Counted from the first letter of the stretch, positions 10,381 to 22,345 are shown. The stretch: DNA of 54,255 nt from Luteimonas sp. ANT-B3E (GCA_001683895.1 LXQJ01000041.1:1-54255); one strand, 5' to 3'. Translations and numbers: made by a program. Notes: generated by a model not told the origin, from the letters alone.

Positions 10381-10433
10381 GAATCGCTAGCAGCCATGCT
10401 CAGTTGACCCGGGCAACACCTAAGACGAATCCA

Positions 10434-12164
10434 ATGAACGCAGTTCCCGCCGCCAACCTTGTGGGCATTACCGGCATCGCCCGCCGATTGGTGCTGGACG
10501 GCGCGCTCGAAGAGGGCGCGGCGCGCGACGCACTCGACAAGGCCACGCGCGAGCGCAAGCCCATCGCCAACTACCTGCGCGACAGCAGGCTAGTGACCTC
10601 GGGGCAGATGGCCGCCGCCAACTCCATCGAGTTTGGCATGCCCATCTTCGATCCCTCGGTGATGGATGCCGGCCAGAGCGCCATCAAGCTGGTCAACGCC
10701 GAGCTGCTGGGGAAGCACAACGTGCTGCCGCTGTTCAAGCGCGGCAGCAAGCTGTTCGTCGGCATGGCCGACCCGACCAACAGCCACGCGCTGGACGAGC
10801 TGAAGTTTCACACCAACCTGGCGGTGGAGCCGATCCTGGTCGACGAGGACCGGATCAAGCGGACGATCGAGCAGTGGCTGGAGTCGAGCGATTCGCTCGG
10901 GGATTCGCTCGGCGACTCGGAAGGTCTGGAGAACCTGGACGTCGGTGGTGGCGACGACGACATCGGCAGCAGCGACAGCGGCGTTGACGGCAAGGGCGAC
11001 GACACGCCGGTGGTCAAGTTCGTCAACAAGGTGCTGATCGACGCGATCAAGAAGGGCGCGTCCGATATCCACTTCGAGCCCTACGAGACGGACTACCGCG
11101 TGCGGCTGCGCATCGACGGCATCCTGAAGCAGGTGGCGAAGATGCCGGTCAAGCTCAACCAGCGCATCACCGCGCGCCTGAAGGTGATGGCGCAGCTGGA
11201 CATCGCCGAGAAGCGGGTGCCACAGGACGGCCGGATCAAGCTCAACATCAGCAAGACCAAGCAGATCGACTTCCGCGTGAGCACGCTGCCAACGCTGTTC
11301 GGCGAGAAGGTGGTGCTGCGCATCCTGGACGGCAGCGCTGCCAAGCTGGGCATCGAGAAGCTGGGCTACGAGCCCGACCAGCAGCAGCTGTTCCTCGAGG
11401 CGATCGAGAAGCCTTACGGCATGGTGCTGGTCACCGGCCCCACCGGCTCCGGCAAGACGGTGTCGCTGTACACCGCGCTGGGCATCCTCAACGACGAGAT
11501 GCGCAATATCTCCACCGTCGAGGACCCGGTGGAAATCCGCCTGCCTGGCGTCAACCAGGTGCAGCAGAACGTGAAGCGCGGCATGACCTTTGCTGCCGCG
11601 CTGCGCAGCTTTCTGCGCCAGGACCCGGACATCATCATGGTCGGCGAGATCCGCGACCTGGAAACCGCGGAGATCGCGGTCAAGGCCGCGCAGACCGGCC
11701 ACATGGTGCTGTCGACGCTGCACACCAACGACGCGCCGCAGACCATCGCCCGGCTGATGAACATGGGCATCGCGCCGTACAACATCATCAGCTCGGTGAC
11801 GCTGGTGATCGCGCAGCGGCTGGCGCGGCGGCTGTGCCCCAAGTGCAAGAAGGAGATCGAGCTGCCGGAGCATGCGCTGCTGGCCGAAGGCTTCAGCGCG
11901 GACGAGGTGCACGCGGGCATCAAGCTGTACGAGCCGGTGGGCTGCGAGGACTGCACGGCCGGCTACAAGGGCCGCGTGGGCGTGTACCAGGTGATGCCGA
12001 TGTCCGACGAGATCCAGACCATCATCCTGGAGGGCGGCAACGCGATGCAGATCGCGGCGGTGGCGGAGAAGGCCGGCGTGCGCGACCTGAGGAAGTCCGC
12101 GCTGCTGAAAGCGCGGAACGGGTTGACCAGCCTGGCGGAGATCAACCGGGTGACCAAGGACTGA
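10434..12164 (+). CDS. pilB: PilB pilus extension ATPase
   Basis: 576 aa, the normal PilB length. This cytoplasmic hexameric ATPase powers pilus assembly. The N-terminal T2SSE domain covers about 1-150. A Ser/Asp/Gly-rich linker (about 151-190) contains a repeated DSLG. The ATPase core has Walker A GPTGSGKT (335-342), a Walker B region around IMVGEIRDLETAEIA and HTNDAPQT. The zinc-binding tetracysteine is formed by CPKC and CEDC near the C-terminus. The ATG at 10434 gives the N-terminus MNAVPAANLVGITGIARRL; a TTG 30 bp upstream is less likely. Confidence 0.95.
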   Translation: MNAVPAANLVGITGIARRLVLDGALEEGAARDALDKATRERKPIANYLRDSRLVTSGQMAAANSIEFGMPIFDPSVMDAGQSAIKLVNAELLGKHNVLPLFKRGSKLFVGMADPTNSHALDELKFHTNLAVEPILVDEDRIKRTIEQWLESSDSLGDSLGDSEGLENLDVGGGDDDIGSSDSGVDGKGDDTPVVKFVNKVLIDAIKKGASDIHFEPYETDYRVRLRIDGILKQVAKMPVKLNQRITARLKVMAQLDIAEKRVPQDGRIKLNISKTKQIDFRVSTLPTLFGEKVVLRILDGSAAKLGIEKLGYEPDQQQLFLEAIEKPYGMVLVTGPTGSGKTVSLYTALGILNDEMRNISTVEDPVEIRLPGVNQVQQNVKRGMTFAAALRSFLRQDPDIIMVGEIRDLETAEIAVKAAQTGHMVLSTLHTNDAPQTIARLMNMGIAPYNIISSVTLVIAQRLARRLCPKCKKEIELPEHALLAEGFSADEVHAGIKLYEPVGCEDCTAGYKGRVGVYQVMPMSDEIQTIILEGGNAMQIAAVAEKAGVRDLRKSALLKARNGLTSLAEINRVTKD

Positions 12165-12291
12165 GGCCGGCGCGGCCCGACCGCCAAAGCCGGCGGTCCG
12201 TCACAAACGGAAATTTCACTTTGGCCCGGAACCGACTAGGATGCCGGGAGGATGATCCGGCGGGGGTGCCGGACACCAGGGGAGTCACAGC

Positions 12292-13593
12292 ATGGCCGTC
12301 ACCCGTACCGCCGCCAAGACCGCCAAGGCCGGCCCGCTCGTCCGCAGGCCGGTGGCCAAGGCCAAGGGCGCACCAGTCCGCGAGGGCGTGACGCTGCAGC
12401 CCTTCACCTGGGAGGGCACCGACAAGCGCGGCAAGAAGATGAAGGGCGAGACGCCCGCCAAGAACGCCAACATGCTGCGCGCCGAGCTGCGCCGGCAGGG
12501 CATCATGCCGACCGTCGTGAAGCCCAGGGCCAAGCCGCTGTTCGGCGCGGCGGGCAAGAAGATCACGGCCAAGGACATGGCGGTGTTCAGCCGCCAGCTG
12601 GCGACCATGATCAAGTCCGGCGTGCCCGTGGTTCAGGCGCTGGAGATCATCGGCGGCGGCCACAAGAACGAGCGCATGAAGAAGATGGTGAACGCGCTGC
12701 GCCTCGACATCGAGGGCGGCAGCTCGATCCATGAGGCCATGAGCAGGCATCCGGTGCAGTTCGACGAACTGTTCCGCAACCTGGTCAAGGCCGGCGAGAC
12801 CGCCGGCGTGCTGGAGACGGTGCTGGACACCATCGCCAGCTACAAGGAGAACACCGAGAGCCTGAAGGGCAAGATCAAGAAGGCCCTGTTCTACCCGGCC
12901 ACGGTGATCGCGGTGGCCATCATGGTCAGCGCGGTGCTGCTGATCTTCGTGGTGCCGCAGTTCGAACAGGTGTTCAGCAGCTTCGGCGCCGACCTGCCTG
13001 CCTTCACCCAGCTGATCATCGGCGCCAGCAGGTTCCTGATCGCGTGGTGGTTGCCGATCCTGCTGATCATCGTGGGCAGCGGGTTCTTCTTCGTCTACAC
13101 CTACAAGCGCTCGATCAAGCTGCAGCACTTCGTCGACCGGATGATGCTGAAGATCCCGGTGATCGGGCAGATCCTGCACAACTCGTCGATCGCGCGCTTC
13201 TCGCGCACGCTGGCCACCACCTTCCGCGCCGGCGTGCCGCTGGTGGAGGCGCTGGACATCGTGGCCGGCGCCACCGGCAACCAGGTCTACGAGCAGGCGG
13301 TGTACGAGATCCGCGACGACGTGTCCGTCGGGTACCAGCTCAACATGGCCATGAAGCAGGTCAACATCTTCCCGCACATGGTGGTGCAGATGGCCGCCAT
13401 CGGCGAGGAGGCCGGCGCGCTGGACACCATGCTGTTCAAGGTGGCGGACTTCTACGAAGAAGAGGTGAACAACGCCGTCGACGCGCTGACCAGCCTGCTG
13501 GAGCCGATGATCATGATCATCATCGGCGGCGTGGTGGGCTCGATGGTGATCGGCATGTACCTGCCGATCTTCAAGCTGGCGGCGGCGATTTGA
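12292..13593 (+). CDS. pilC: PilC inner-membrane platform protein
   Basis: 433 aa. It is the membrane platform that couples PilB/PilT to pilus growth. Two GspF domains are visible. The first has FSRQLATMIKSGVPVVQALEI, the second FSRTLATTFRAGVPLVEALDI. Hydrophobic segments are ATVIAVAIMVSAVLLIFVV, a pair around WWLPILLIIVGSGFFFV, and a C-terminal one at IMIIIGGVVGSMVIGMYLP. A basic Ala/Lys-rich tail of about 30 residues precedes the conserved part and makes it slightly longer than usual. It lies 127 bp after pilB. Confidence 0.95.
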   Translation: MAVTRTAAKTAKAGPLVRRPVAKAKGAPVREGVTLQPFTWEGTDKRGKKMKGETPAKNANMLRAELRRQGIMPTVVKPRAKPLFGAAGKKITAKDMAVFSRQLATMIKSGVPVVQALEIIGGGHKNERMKKMVNALRLDIEGGSSIHEAMSRHPVQFDELFRNLVKAGETAGVLETVLDTIASYKENTESLKGKIKKALFYPATVIAVAIMVSAVLLIFVVPQFEQVFSSFGADLPAFTQLIIGASRFLIAWWLPILLIIVGSGFFFVYTYKRSIKLQHFVDRMMLKIPVIGQILHNSSIARFSRTLATTFRAGVPLVEALDIVAGATGNQVYEQAVYEIRDDVSVGYQLNMAMKQVNIFPHMVVQMAAIGEEAGALDTMLFKVADFYEEEVNNAVDALTSLLEPMIMIIIGGVVGSMVIGMYLPIFKLAAAI

Positions 13594-13619
13594 CGCCTCG
13601 CGATTCGGCGGTGCGCTAA

Positions 13620-14480
13620 GTGGCATTCCTCGACCAGAACCCGGCGCTCGGGTTCCCGCTGGTGGCCGGGCTGGGCCTGCTGGTCGGCAGCTTCCTCAAC
13701 GTGGTCATCCTGCGGCTGCCGCGGCGCATGGAGTGGGAGTGGAAGCGCGACAGCCGCGAGGTGCTGGGCGAGCCCGAGCTGTACGACCCGCCGCCGCCGG
13801 GCATCGTGGTGGAGCGCTCGCACTGCCCGCACTGCGGCCACCAGCTGTCGTGGTACGAAAACATCCCCGTCTTCAGCTGGCTGGCGCTGCGCGGCAGGTG
13901 CCGTGCGTGCAAGGCGCCGATCTCGGCGCAGTACCCGCTGGTGGAGCTGCTGACCTGCCTCTTGCTGGTGGTGTGCGTGTGGCAGTTCGGCTTCGGCTGG
14001 CAGGGCTTCGGCGCCTGCCTGCTGACGTGCTTTTTGATCGCGCTGTCGGGGATCGACCTGCGCACCCAGCTGCTGCCGGACTCGATGACGCTGCCGCTGC
14101 TGTGGCTGGGGCTGATCGCCGCGGTCGAGGACCTGTACATCGCGCCCAAGGCCGCGCTGCTGGGCGCGATCGCCGGCTACGTGAGCCTGTGGTCGGTGTG
14201 GTGGGTGTTCAAGCAGGTGACCGGCAAGGAGGGCATGGGCCACGGCGACTTCAAGCTGCTGGCCGCGCTGGGCGCGTGGTGCGGGCTGCAGGGCATCCTG
14301 CCGACGATCCTGCTGTCGTCGGTCGTTGGCGCCATCGTCGGCTCGATCTGGCTCGCCAGCCAGGGCCGCGACCGCGCCACGCCGATCCCGTTCGGCCCGT
14401 ACCTGGCCGTCGCCGGCTGGATCGTGTTCGTCTGGGGCGACCGGATCATGGCCACGTATTTGCAGTGGGCCGGGCTGTAA
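13620..14480 (+). CDS. pilD: PilD prepilin peptidase / N-methyltransferase
   Basis: 286 aa from a GTG start. This inner-membrane aspartyl protease cuts prepilins and type II secretion pseudopilins and N-methylates the new terminus. Zinc-binding CPHC and CRAC motifs lie in the N-terminal cytoplasmic domain. The catalytic aspartates are in GIDLRTQLLPD and GHGDFKLLAA. Several membrane segments follow. It starts 27 bp after pilC and ends the pilBCD block. Confidence 0.95.
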   Translation: MAFLDQNPALGFPLVAGLGLLVGSFLNVVILRLPRRMEWEWKRDSREVLGEPELYDPPPPGIVVERSHCPHCGHQLSWYENIPVFSWLALRGRCRACKAPISAQYPLVELLTCLLLVVCVWQFGFGWQGFGACLLTCFLIALSGIDLRTQLLPDSMTLPLLWLGLIAAVEDLYIAPKAALLGAIAGYVSLWSVWWVFKQVTGKEGMGHGDFKLLAALGAWCGLQGILPTILLSSVVGAIVGSIWLASQGRDRATPIPFGPYLAVAGWIVFVWGDRIMATYLQWAGL

Positions 14481-14513
14481 GGGCCGCTGCCGGGTATGCC
14501 GGCGAGCGACGCA

Positions 14514-14713
14514 TGAAGTTGTCTGCCGTGATCGGAATGGCACCTGCCGTGTCCCGTGGAGCGCCGCTTGTGGTGCCTGGCATCACCCGCGCCTCGTCCT
14601 TCGGCATCCCGCCCGTCGTGCGCGGCATCCCGCGCGCCCTGCCTTGTGCCGTGCCGTCCGCCCTGCTTCCCAGTAAGCCGTCCGCCAGCGGCGCAGGTGG
14701 CACCACTCGATGA
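14514..14713 (+). other. pilD-coaE spacer with a doubtful 66-codon ORF
   Basis: An ATG at 14514 opens a 66-codon frame whose stop overlaps the coaE start (ATGA), which would suit translational coupling. The product is low-complexity, rich in Pro/Ala/Arg, with three loose repeats of a GGCATCxCxCGC motif. There is no clear ribosome-binding site and I recognise no family. I treat it as probably non-coding leader of coaE. Confidence 0.25.
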
Positions 14714-15324
14714 GCCGCTATGTCGTCGGCCTCACGGGCGGCGTCGCCTCGGGCAAATCGGAAGTCACCCGCCGCTTCGAGGCGCTCGGTGTGACGGTCG
14801 CCGACGCCGACCTCGCCGCGCGCGACGCGGTGGCGCCGCGGTCCGACGGCCTGGCAGAGATCGTCGCCGCGTTCGGCACCGGCATGCTGCTTACAGACGG
14901 CGGCCTCGACCGCGCGGCGATGCGCCGGCACGTGTTCACCGACGATGCCGCGCGCGCGCGGCTGGAAGCCATCGTGCATCCACGCGTGCGGGTCGCGGTG
15001 CGCGAGGCCTGCGAGGCTGCCGCCAGCCCCTATGCGATCGCCGCGATCCCGCTGCTGGCCGAAGGCGGCCGCGCGGCGTATCCGTGGCTCGATCGCGTAC
15101 TGGTCATCGACGTGCCCGTCGCCACGCAGCACGTGCGCCTGCTGACGCGCGACGCCATCGACGACGCGCTCGCCGACCGCATGATCGCGGTGCAGGCCAC
15201 CCGCGAGGCGCGGCTGGCGATCGCCGTCGACGTGCTCGACAACGGCGGTCCGCTGGAGGCGCTGGACGCGCAGGTGGCGGCGCTGCACGCGCGGTATCTG
15301 GGGTTGGCTGGCAACACCCGGTAG
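14710..15324 (+). CDS. coaE: Dephospho-CoA kinase
   Basis: 204 aa. It phosphorylates the 3'-hydroxyl of dephospho-CoA, the last step of CoA synthesis. The P-loop GGVASGKSEV is near the N-terminus, followed by DADLAARDAV and HPRVRVAVREA. Length and motifs are normal. Location after pilD is conserved in Xanthomonads and Pseudomonads. The 77 bp downstream lead into a repeat element. Confidence 0.95.
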   Translation: MSRYVVGLTGGVASGKSEVTRRFEALGVTVADADLAARDAVAPRSDGLAEIVAAFGTGMLLTDGGLDRAAMRRHVFTDDAARARLEAIVHPRVRVAVREACEAAASPYAIAAIPLLAEGGRAAYPWLDRVLVIDVPVATQHVRLLTRDAIDDALADRMIAVQATREARLAIAVDVLDNGGPLEALDAQVAALHARYLGLAGNTR

Positions 15325-15400
15325 CGCGTGCCTGCTGCGCTTATGCCATCGACTGCTCGACTGCCCCGACTGCCCCGACTGCCGCGTCAACGCCGGTCGC

Positions 15401-15521
15401 CCGCCTGTCTCCTTCTCCGCCTGCGGGGGAAGGCCGGGATGGGGGCGCCTTTTGCACGGGTTGCGCCAACAGCGCCCCCACCCCGACCCTCCCCCGCTGC
15501 GCAGGGGAGGGAGACAGGCGG
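15401..15521. repeat. REPIN-like inverted-repeat element, copy 2 (coaE / Nudix-ThiE spacer)
   Basis: The same two units as at 3996-4148 occur in swapped order: B at 15408-15448, then A at 15472-15511. The whole element is palindromic, with 12-bp perfect outer arms (CCGCCTGTCTCC at 15401-15412 and its complement at 15510-15521). It lies between the convergent coaE and Nudix-ThiE genes and could also act as a bidirectional terminator. Confidence 0.8.
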
Positions 15522-15534
15522 TGACGCGCCCGCT

Positions 15535-16626
15535 TCAACCTGCAGCCGGCCACAGCCCCCGGATCGCGGCAATGCCCTGCGCGCCGTGATCGCGCGCGGT
15601 GGCGATGTCGTCCGTGCCCATGCCTCCGATGGCGTAGATCGGCAGCGACACCAGCTCGCGCAGCGCGGCGAAGCGCTCCCAGCCGATGCCGGGGGCGCCG
15701 CGATGGCTGGCCGTGGCGGCCACCGGGCCGACGATGACGAAGTCGCAGCCGATGGCCTGGGCGTGGCGGAGTTCGTCGGCGTCATGGCAAGACGCGGCGA
15801 CCAGCGCATCCGCAGGCAGCGGCCGCGCGGTGCAGGCCATCAGGTGCTTCGACGGCAGGTGCACGCCGGCGCCGAGCGCGCGGGCCATGTCGACATCGCC
15901 GTTGACCAGCAGCGATGCGCCGCGGGCGCGGCACGCGGCGGCGGCGTGTTGCGCCAGGTATTCGTGGCGGGCGCGCGGCAGGCCCGGCAGCCGCAGCTGG
16001 ACGCGCAGGACGCCGGCATCCAGCGCCGCGTCAAGACTCGCGCACCAGGCGGCAGCGGGATCGGCGTCGACATCTGCTCCCGCTTCTGCATCCGCGTCTG
16101 CATCGGCCCGTATCGACGGGTCGGTGCGGGTGGTCACGCTGCGCGCGTGCTGCAAGGCGTCGCTCCCGGCCTGGCGGTCGAGCCCCACGCCACCAGGCAA
16201 CGGCGTCACCAGGTACCGGTCCGGCTGCAGCAGCGCGGCGACCACCGGTACGTCCGCTGGCGGCATCGCGTAGCGCGGCAGCTTGTCTGGCGGCACCCAG
16301 GCCAGCGCCTGGCCCTCTCGCCCGCGCGGGGCGCCGGTCCAGCGCTCGACGCGGCGCACGTCCAGCCGCAGCCGCTTGTCGGGATACGCCTGCGGCACGC
16401 GAATCACCGGCGCGCCGACGCTGGCGACGATGCCCAGCTCCTCGTGCAACTCGCGGACCAGCGCGGCCTCGGCGGTCTCACCCGGCTCCTGCTTGCCGCC
16501 GGGGAATTCCCACAGGCCGGCGAGGTCGCGGCCCTCGCTGCGCCGCGCCAGCAGTACGCGGCCGCGGCGGTCGGTGATGACCGCGGCGATGACGTCGACG
16601 ACGCGGCGCTGGAGCTCGCCGGTCAT
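15535..16626 (-). CDS. Nudix hydrolase (MutT-like) fused to a ThiE-like domain
   Basis: 363 aa. The N-terminal Nudix domain has a complete box, G-X5-E-X7-REUXEEXGU, around GGKQEPGETAEAALVRELHEE. It probably removes oxidised nucleotides such as 8-oxo-dGTP. The C-terminal half resembles thiamine-phosphate synthase folds (GVHLPSKHL, VGPVAATASHRGAPGIGW, IYAIGGMG). The two are joined by an Asp/Ala repeat linker at about residues 166-182 (RADADADAEAGADVDAD). Such fusions are known in gammaproteobacteria; the role of the ThiE part is unproven. It follows secA by 10 bp, matching the secA-mutT order of E. coli. Confidence 0.88.
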   Translation of the reverse strand: MTGELQRRVVDVIAAVITDRRGRVLLARRSEGRDLAGLWEFPGGKQEPGETAEAALVRELHEELGIVASVGAPVIRVPQAYPDKRLRLDVRRVERWTGAPRGREGQALAWVPPDKLPRYAMPPADVPVVAALLQPDRYLVTPLPGGVGLDRQAGSDALQHARSVTTRTDPSIRADADADAEAGADVDADPAAAWCASLDAALDAGVLRVQLRLPGLPRARHEYLAQHAAAACRARGASLLVNGDVDMARALGAGVHLPSKHLMACTARPLPADALVAASCHDADELRHAQAIGCDFVIVGPVAATASHRGAPGIGWERFAALRELVSLPIYAIGGMGTDDIATARDHGAQGIAAIRGLWPAAG

Positions 16627-16636
16627 CGCGCGCTTC

Positions 16637-19372
<2,736 letters not shown>

Positions 19373-19436
19373 GGAGGACCGGATTCCGAAAGGGCCGCGG
19401 CGCGGCGGATGGGTCGCCACGGACCCCTGAAACGCA

Positions 19437-19460
19437 GACAGGGCGCCTGGGCGCCCTGTC
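19437..19460 (-). promoter_or_regulatory. Perfect hairpin in the secA leader
   Basis: A 10-bp perfect inverted repeat (GACAGGGCGC / GCGCCCTGTC) with a 4-nt loop lies 64 bp upstream of secA and 78 bp after the M23 stop. There is no T-run after it, so it is a poor terminator. If the TACAAT box at 19473-19478 is the secA -10, the hairpin forms the very 5' end of the secA mRNA. Confidence 0.55.
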
Positions 19461-19472
19461 ATGGCAACGCGG

Positions 19473-19478
19473 ATTGTA
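19473..19478 (-). promoter_or_regulatory. Putative -10 element of secA
   Basis: TACAAT on the minus strand lies 100 bp before the secA start, in the M23-secA spacer. The -35 region is not recognisable. Confidence 0.45.
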
Positions 19479-19538
19479 GCGTGGGGTCCCGGCAGGCGCC
19501 TATCAACCCCGCCCGCGGAACGCCGCGCGGCCCGCGCG

Positions 19539-20450
19539 TCAGCCGCGCTTGACCGGCATGTCGCCGAGGAACTTGCGCGGGTTGACCACGCGCCCGTTTT
19601 CCCAGACCTCGAAGTGCACGTGGGCACCGGTGGAGCGGCCGGTGGAGCCGGCGCGCGCGATCTGCTGGCCCACGCGGACCAGGTCACCGACGCGCACCAC
19701 GTTGCGCGAGTTGTGCGCGTAGCGCGTTACGTAGCCGTTGCCGTGGTCTATCTCGACCACGTTGCCGTAGCCGGGGCGCTCGCCGGAATAGCTGACCACG
19801 CCGTCGGCGACCGACATCACCGGATCGCCGGTGCGGGCGTCGAAGTCGATGCCCTTGTGGTACGCGACGCCGCCGCCGAAGGGATCGGCGCGACGGCCGA
19901 AGCCCGAAGTGATGAAGCTGCTTGCGACCGGCGAGCGCGAAGGGATCGCCTTGCGGTCCAGCTCCTGGTTGGCCAGCAGCGCCTCCAGCACCGACAGCTG
20001 TGCCCCCGACGCCGCAAGGTCGCCCTCGACCTGGCCCATGCCGTCGCGCAGCTCGGTCGCCGCCATGTCGCGGACGGGGCCGGTGCCGCCGACGCCGACC
20101 TGCGCGCTGAAGTCGAACTCGCCGTCGCGGAGCTGGCCGACGCGGGTGAGGCGGTCGCCAAGCGCATTGAGGCGGTTGGCCTGTGCCTGCAGCTCCGCGA
20201 GGCGCGCGGCCAGTGCGTTGACCTCGCGCTGCGCCTCCTGACGGGTCCACGCCAGCTCCGAGCCCTGACTGCTGGCCTGGGCCTGCAGCCGCGACACCTG
20301 GGCCGACTGCGCCGCGCTGCCGATACCGATGCCTGTGACCAGGATCGCCGCGGCGGCAACCCCGGGGCGGACTCGAGCAACGTGGGCCACGTGCTGCGCG
20401 AGGTGGCGAAGGTGCGCCGGTGCATGGTGCAGAAAGCTGTGTAGAGTCAT
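19539..20450 (-). CDS. M23 (LytM) family metallopeptidase, membrane anchored
   Basis: 303 aa. An N-terminal basic segment is followed by one membrane segment (about 31-47, [17 protein letters not shown]), then a coiled coil (about 50-110, rich in heptad Leu/Ala) and a C-terminal LytM domain. Zinc ligands are present: H and D in YHKGIDFD, and the HxH pair in HVHFEVW. The protein should cut peptidoglycan cross-bridges or act as an envelope factor. The start is only 7 bp from the divergent DciA-like start, so the exact initiation codon is uncertain. Confidence 0.88.
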   Translation of the reverse strand: MTLHSFLHHAPAHLRHLAQHVAHVARVRPGVAAAAILVTGIGIGSAAQSAQVSRLQAQASSQGSELAWTRQEAQREVNALAARLAELQAQANRLNALGDRLTRVGQLRDGEFDFSAQVGVGGTGPVRDMAATELRDGMGQVEGDLAASGAQLSVLEALLANQELDRKAIPSRSPVASSFITSGFGRRADPFGGGVAYHKGIDFDARTGDPVMSVADGVVSYSGERPGYGNVVEIDHGNGYVTRYAHNSRNVVRVGDLVRVGQQIARAGSTGRSTGAHVHFEVWENGRVVNPRKFLGDMPVKRG

Positions 20451-20457
20451 AAGTCCA

Positions 20458-20886
20458 ATGCCTGCCGCAAGTTCAAAACCGCCCGCGTCACCCGGACCCC
20501 GCATCGCGATGGACGCGCTGCTGGCCGATGTCGCGGGTCAACCGGTCCGCCGCGCCCTGTGGCTCGATGCGATGGACCATCTGTTGCGCCCCTACCTGTC
20601 GCCTTCGCTTGCCGCCCACGCCCGCCTGGCGAACGTCGATGGCCAGCGACTGGTGTACCTCGTCAAGTCCCCGGTGTGGCACGCCCGGCTCCGGTTGTCC
20701 GGCGCGGACCTGCTGGAGGCCGCCCGCTCCCTCGGACTGCCGGTCACCGAGTTCGTCATCAGGACCTCGACCCCGGACGCGGTGGTCGCGCCCGTGTCGC
20801 CGTCCCGCAGACCCGTCTCCAGCGTCGCGCGCGATGCCCTGCGCGAGGCGCTCGACCTGCTGCGGACGCCCGACAATGACGCCTGA
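20458..20886 (+). CDS. DciA-like protein (DUF721), putative replicative helicase operator
   Basis: 142 aa. The DUF721 region spans about residues 18-105 (MDALLADVAGQPVRRALWLD, then RLVYLVKSPVWHARLRLSGADLL). DciA proteins help load DnaB in bacteria without DnaC. The start is ATG 20458 or ATG 20509; the second gives a more family-like N-terminus and leaves 58 bp to the divergent M23 gene. The location next to secA and the M23 peptidase is usual in Xanthomonads. Confidence 0.75.
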   Translation: MPAASSKPPASPGPRIAMDALLADVAGQPVRRALWLDAMDHLLRPYLSPSLAAHARLANVDGQRLVYLVKSPVWHARLRLSGADLLEAARSLGLPVTEFVIRTSTPDAVVAPVSPSRRPVSSVARDALREALDLLRTPDNDA

Positions 20887-21238
20887 GCCGGTCACCCGAC
20901 GCTGTCCGGCGCTCCCGACCAGTTCCCGTGAGGGGCATGTCAAGGGCGCTGGACCGGGGCATCCTACCCAGCGACCCGGGGCCAGACGTTAAGCGGGCAG
21001 GGGAAATCCGTGCGGAATGAAGCCGGAAGCGCGGCATCCTTCACCCGACCTTCATCCTTGCGCAGATGCGTTACCCAACAGAATCAATAGGTTATCGGCA
21101 ATTAGGCGGCGATGGCATCAGCCGCGCGTCGGGACGCGGACCGTTGGTCGGATCGCCGTCCACGGCGTCAGTGCCTGCAACCGGCCACGGCTGGCAACAA
21201 CCCCGGGGCCGCGCACCCTGCCGGGCCGCCCTCGGCGC
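20887..21238. other. 352-bp spacer between dciA-like gene and lpxC
   Basis: The genes on both sides point into this spacer (converging stops). I see no open frame with coding character, no convincing terminator and no RNA gene. A short AT-richer patch at about 21074-21104 (CAGAATCAATAGGTTATCGG) is the only compositional change. Confidence 0.5.
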
Positions 21239-22150
21239 TCAGTAGGCGGGCTGCATCGCGCCGTAGGTGACCGGGGAGGCGACCTGCCCGGGGAACGTGA
21301 CCTCTTCCCAGGCGCTCCGGTCGGCCAGCAGTGCGCGCACCAGCGTGTTGTTGAGCGCGTGGCCGGACTTGTAGCCCTCGAACGCGCCGATGATCGGCCG
21401 CCCCGCGAGGTACAGGTCGCCCACGGCATCGAGGATCTTGTGGCGCACGAACTCGTCGGCGTAGCGCAGGCCGTCATCATTAAGCACGCGGAACTCGTCG
21501 AGCACGATGGCGTTGTCCATCGACCCGCCCAGCCCGAGGTTGCGCTCGCGCATGTACTCCAGGTCGCGCATGAAGCCGAAGGTCCGCGCGCGGCTGACTT
21601 CCTGGATGTAGTTGGCGGTCGAGAACTCGACCTCGGCGCGCGACTGGGTCGCCGGGATGGCCGGGTGGTCGAAGGAGATGGTAAACCCGAGGCGGTAGCC
21701 GTCGTAGGGTTCGAAGCGGGCGATCTTGTCGCCGTCGCGGACCTCGACCGGCCGCACGATGCGGATGAAGCGCTTGGCCGCGTCCTGGTCGACCAGGCCC
21801 GCGGACTGCAGCAGGAACACGAACGGCCCCGCCGAGCCGTCCATGATCGGCACTTCGGCCGAGGACAGGTCGACATAGGCGTTGTCGATGCCGAGGCCGG
21901 CGAGCGCCGACATCAGGTGCTCCACCGTCTGCACCTTGGCGCCCGACTGCGACAGCCCGGTGCAAAGGGTGGTCTCACCGACCAGCCTGGCGTCGGCCGG
22001 GATCTCGACCACCGGGTCGAGGTCGACGCGGCGGAACACGATGCCCGCATCCACCGGGGCCGGGCGCAGCGTCAGGAACACCTTCTCACCGCTATGCAGG
22101 CCGACGCCGGTCGCACGGATCACGTTCCTGATGGTGCGCTGTTGGACCAT
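21239..22150 (-). CDS. lpxC: UDP-3-O-acyl-N-acetylglucosamine deacetylase
   Basis: 303 aa, the normal size. It is the committed zinc-dependent step of lipid A synthesis in the cytoplasm. The zinc and active-site motifs are present: H in [14 protein letters not shown], and H and D in [12 protein letters not shown]. The ATG at 22150 gives the family N-terminus [21 protein letters not shown]. It ends the dcw cluster, as in E. coli, but follows a terminator after ftsZ, so it probably has its own promoter in the 249-bp spacer. Confidence 0.97.
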   Translation of the reverse strand: MVQQRTIRNVIRATGVGLHSGEKVFLTLRPAPVDAGIVFRRVDLDPVVEIPADARLVGETTLCTGLSQSGAKVQTVEHLMSALAGLGIDNAYVDLSSAEVPIMDGSAGPFVFLLQSAGLVDQDAAKRFIRIVRPVEVRDGDKIARFEPYDGYRLGFTISFDHPAIPATQSRAEVEFSTANYIQEVSRARTFGFMRDLEYMRERNLGLGGSMDNAIVLDEFRVLNDDGLRYADEFVRHKILDAVGDLYLAGRPIIGAFEGYKSGHALNNTLVRALLADRSAWEEVTFPGQVASPVTYGAMQPAY

Positions 22151-22345
22151 GGGCAGTGCCTGGACGACGACGTCGGCGACCCCCCAAGGGGCCGGGAGGG
22201 CAGAACGCGAGCGGCCCGCAGCGTAGCACGCAGGGCGCTGAATCTGAACGGAAGCGATGCTCGGTCCCGAGGCGGTCCCGTGCGACAGGCAGGGCAGGGC
22301 ATGCCGCGCGCCCTCGCAAGGCGTGCGGACGGCGTGCAGCCGTCG

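Noticed and set aside
14514-14713. A small gene between pilD and coaE
   Set aside because: It has no ribosome-binding site, is low-complexity and matches no family I know; the ATGA overlap with coaE alone is not enough.
15401-15521. An insertion sequence
   Set aside because: There is no transposase frame, and the element is only 121 bp, consistent with a REP-type repeat.
19437-19460. A terminator for the M23 gene
   Set aside because: The hairpin is perfect but no T-run follows on the minus strand, and it sits near the predicted secA start, so a leader element is at least as likely.
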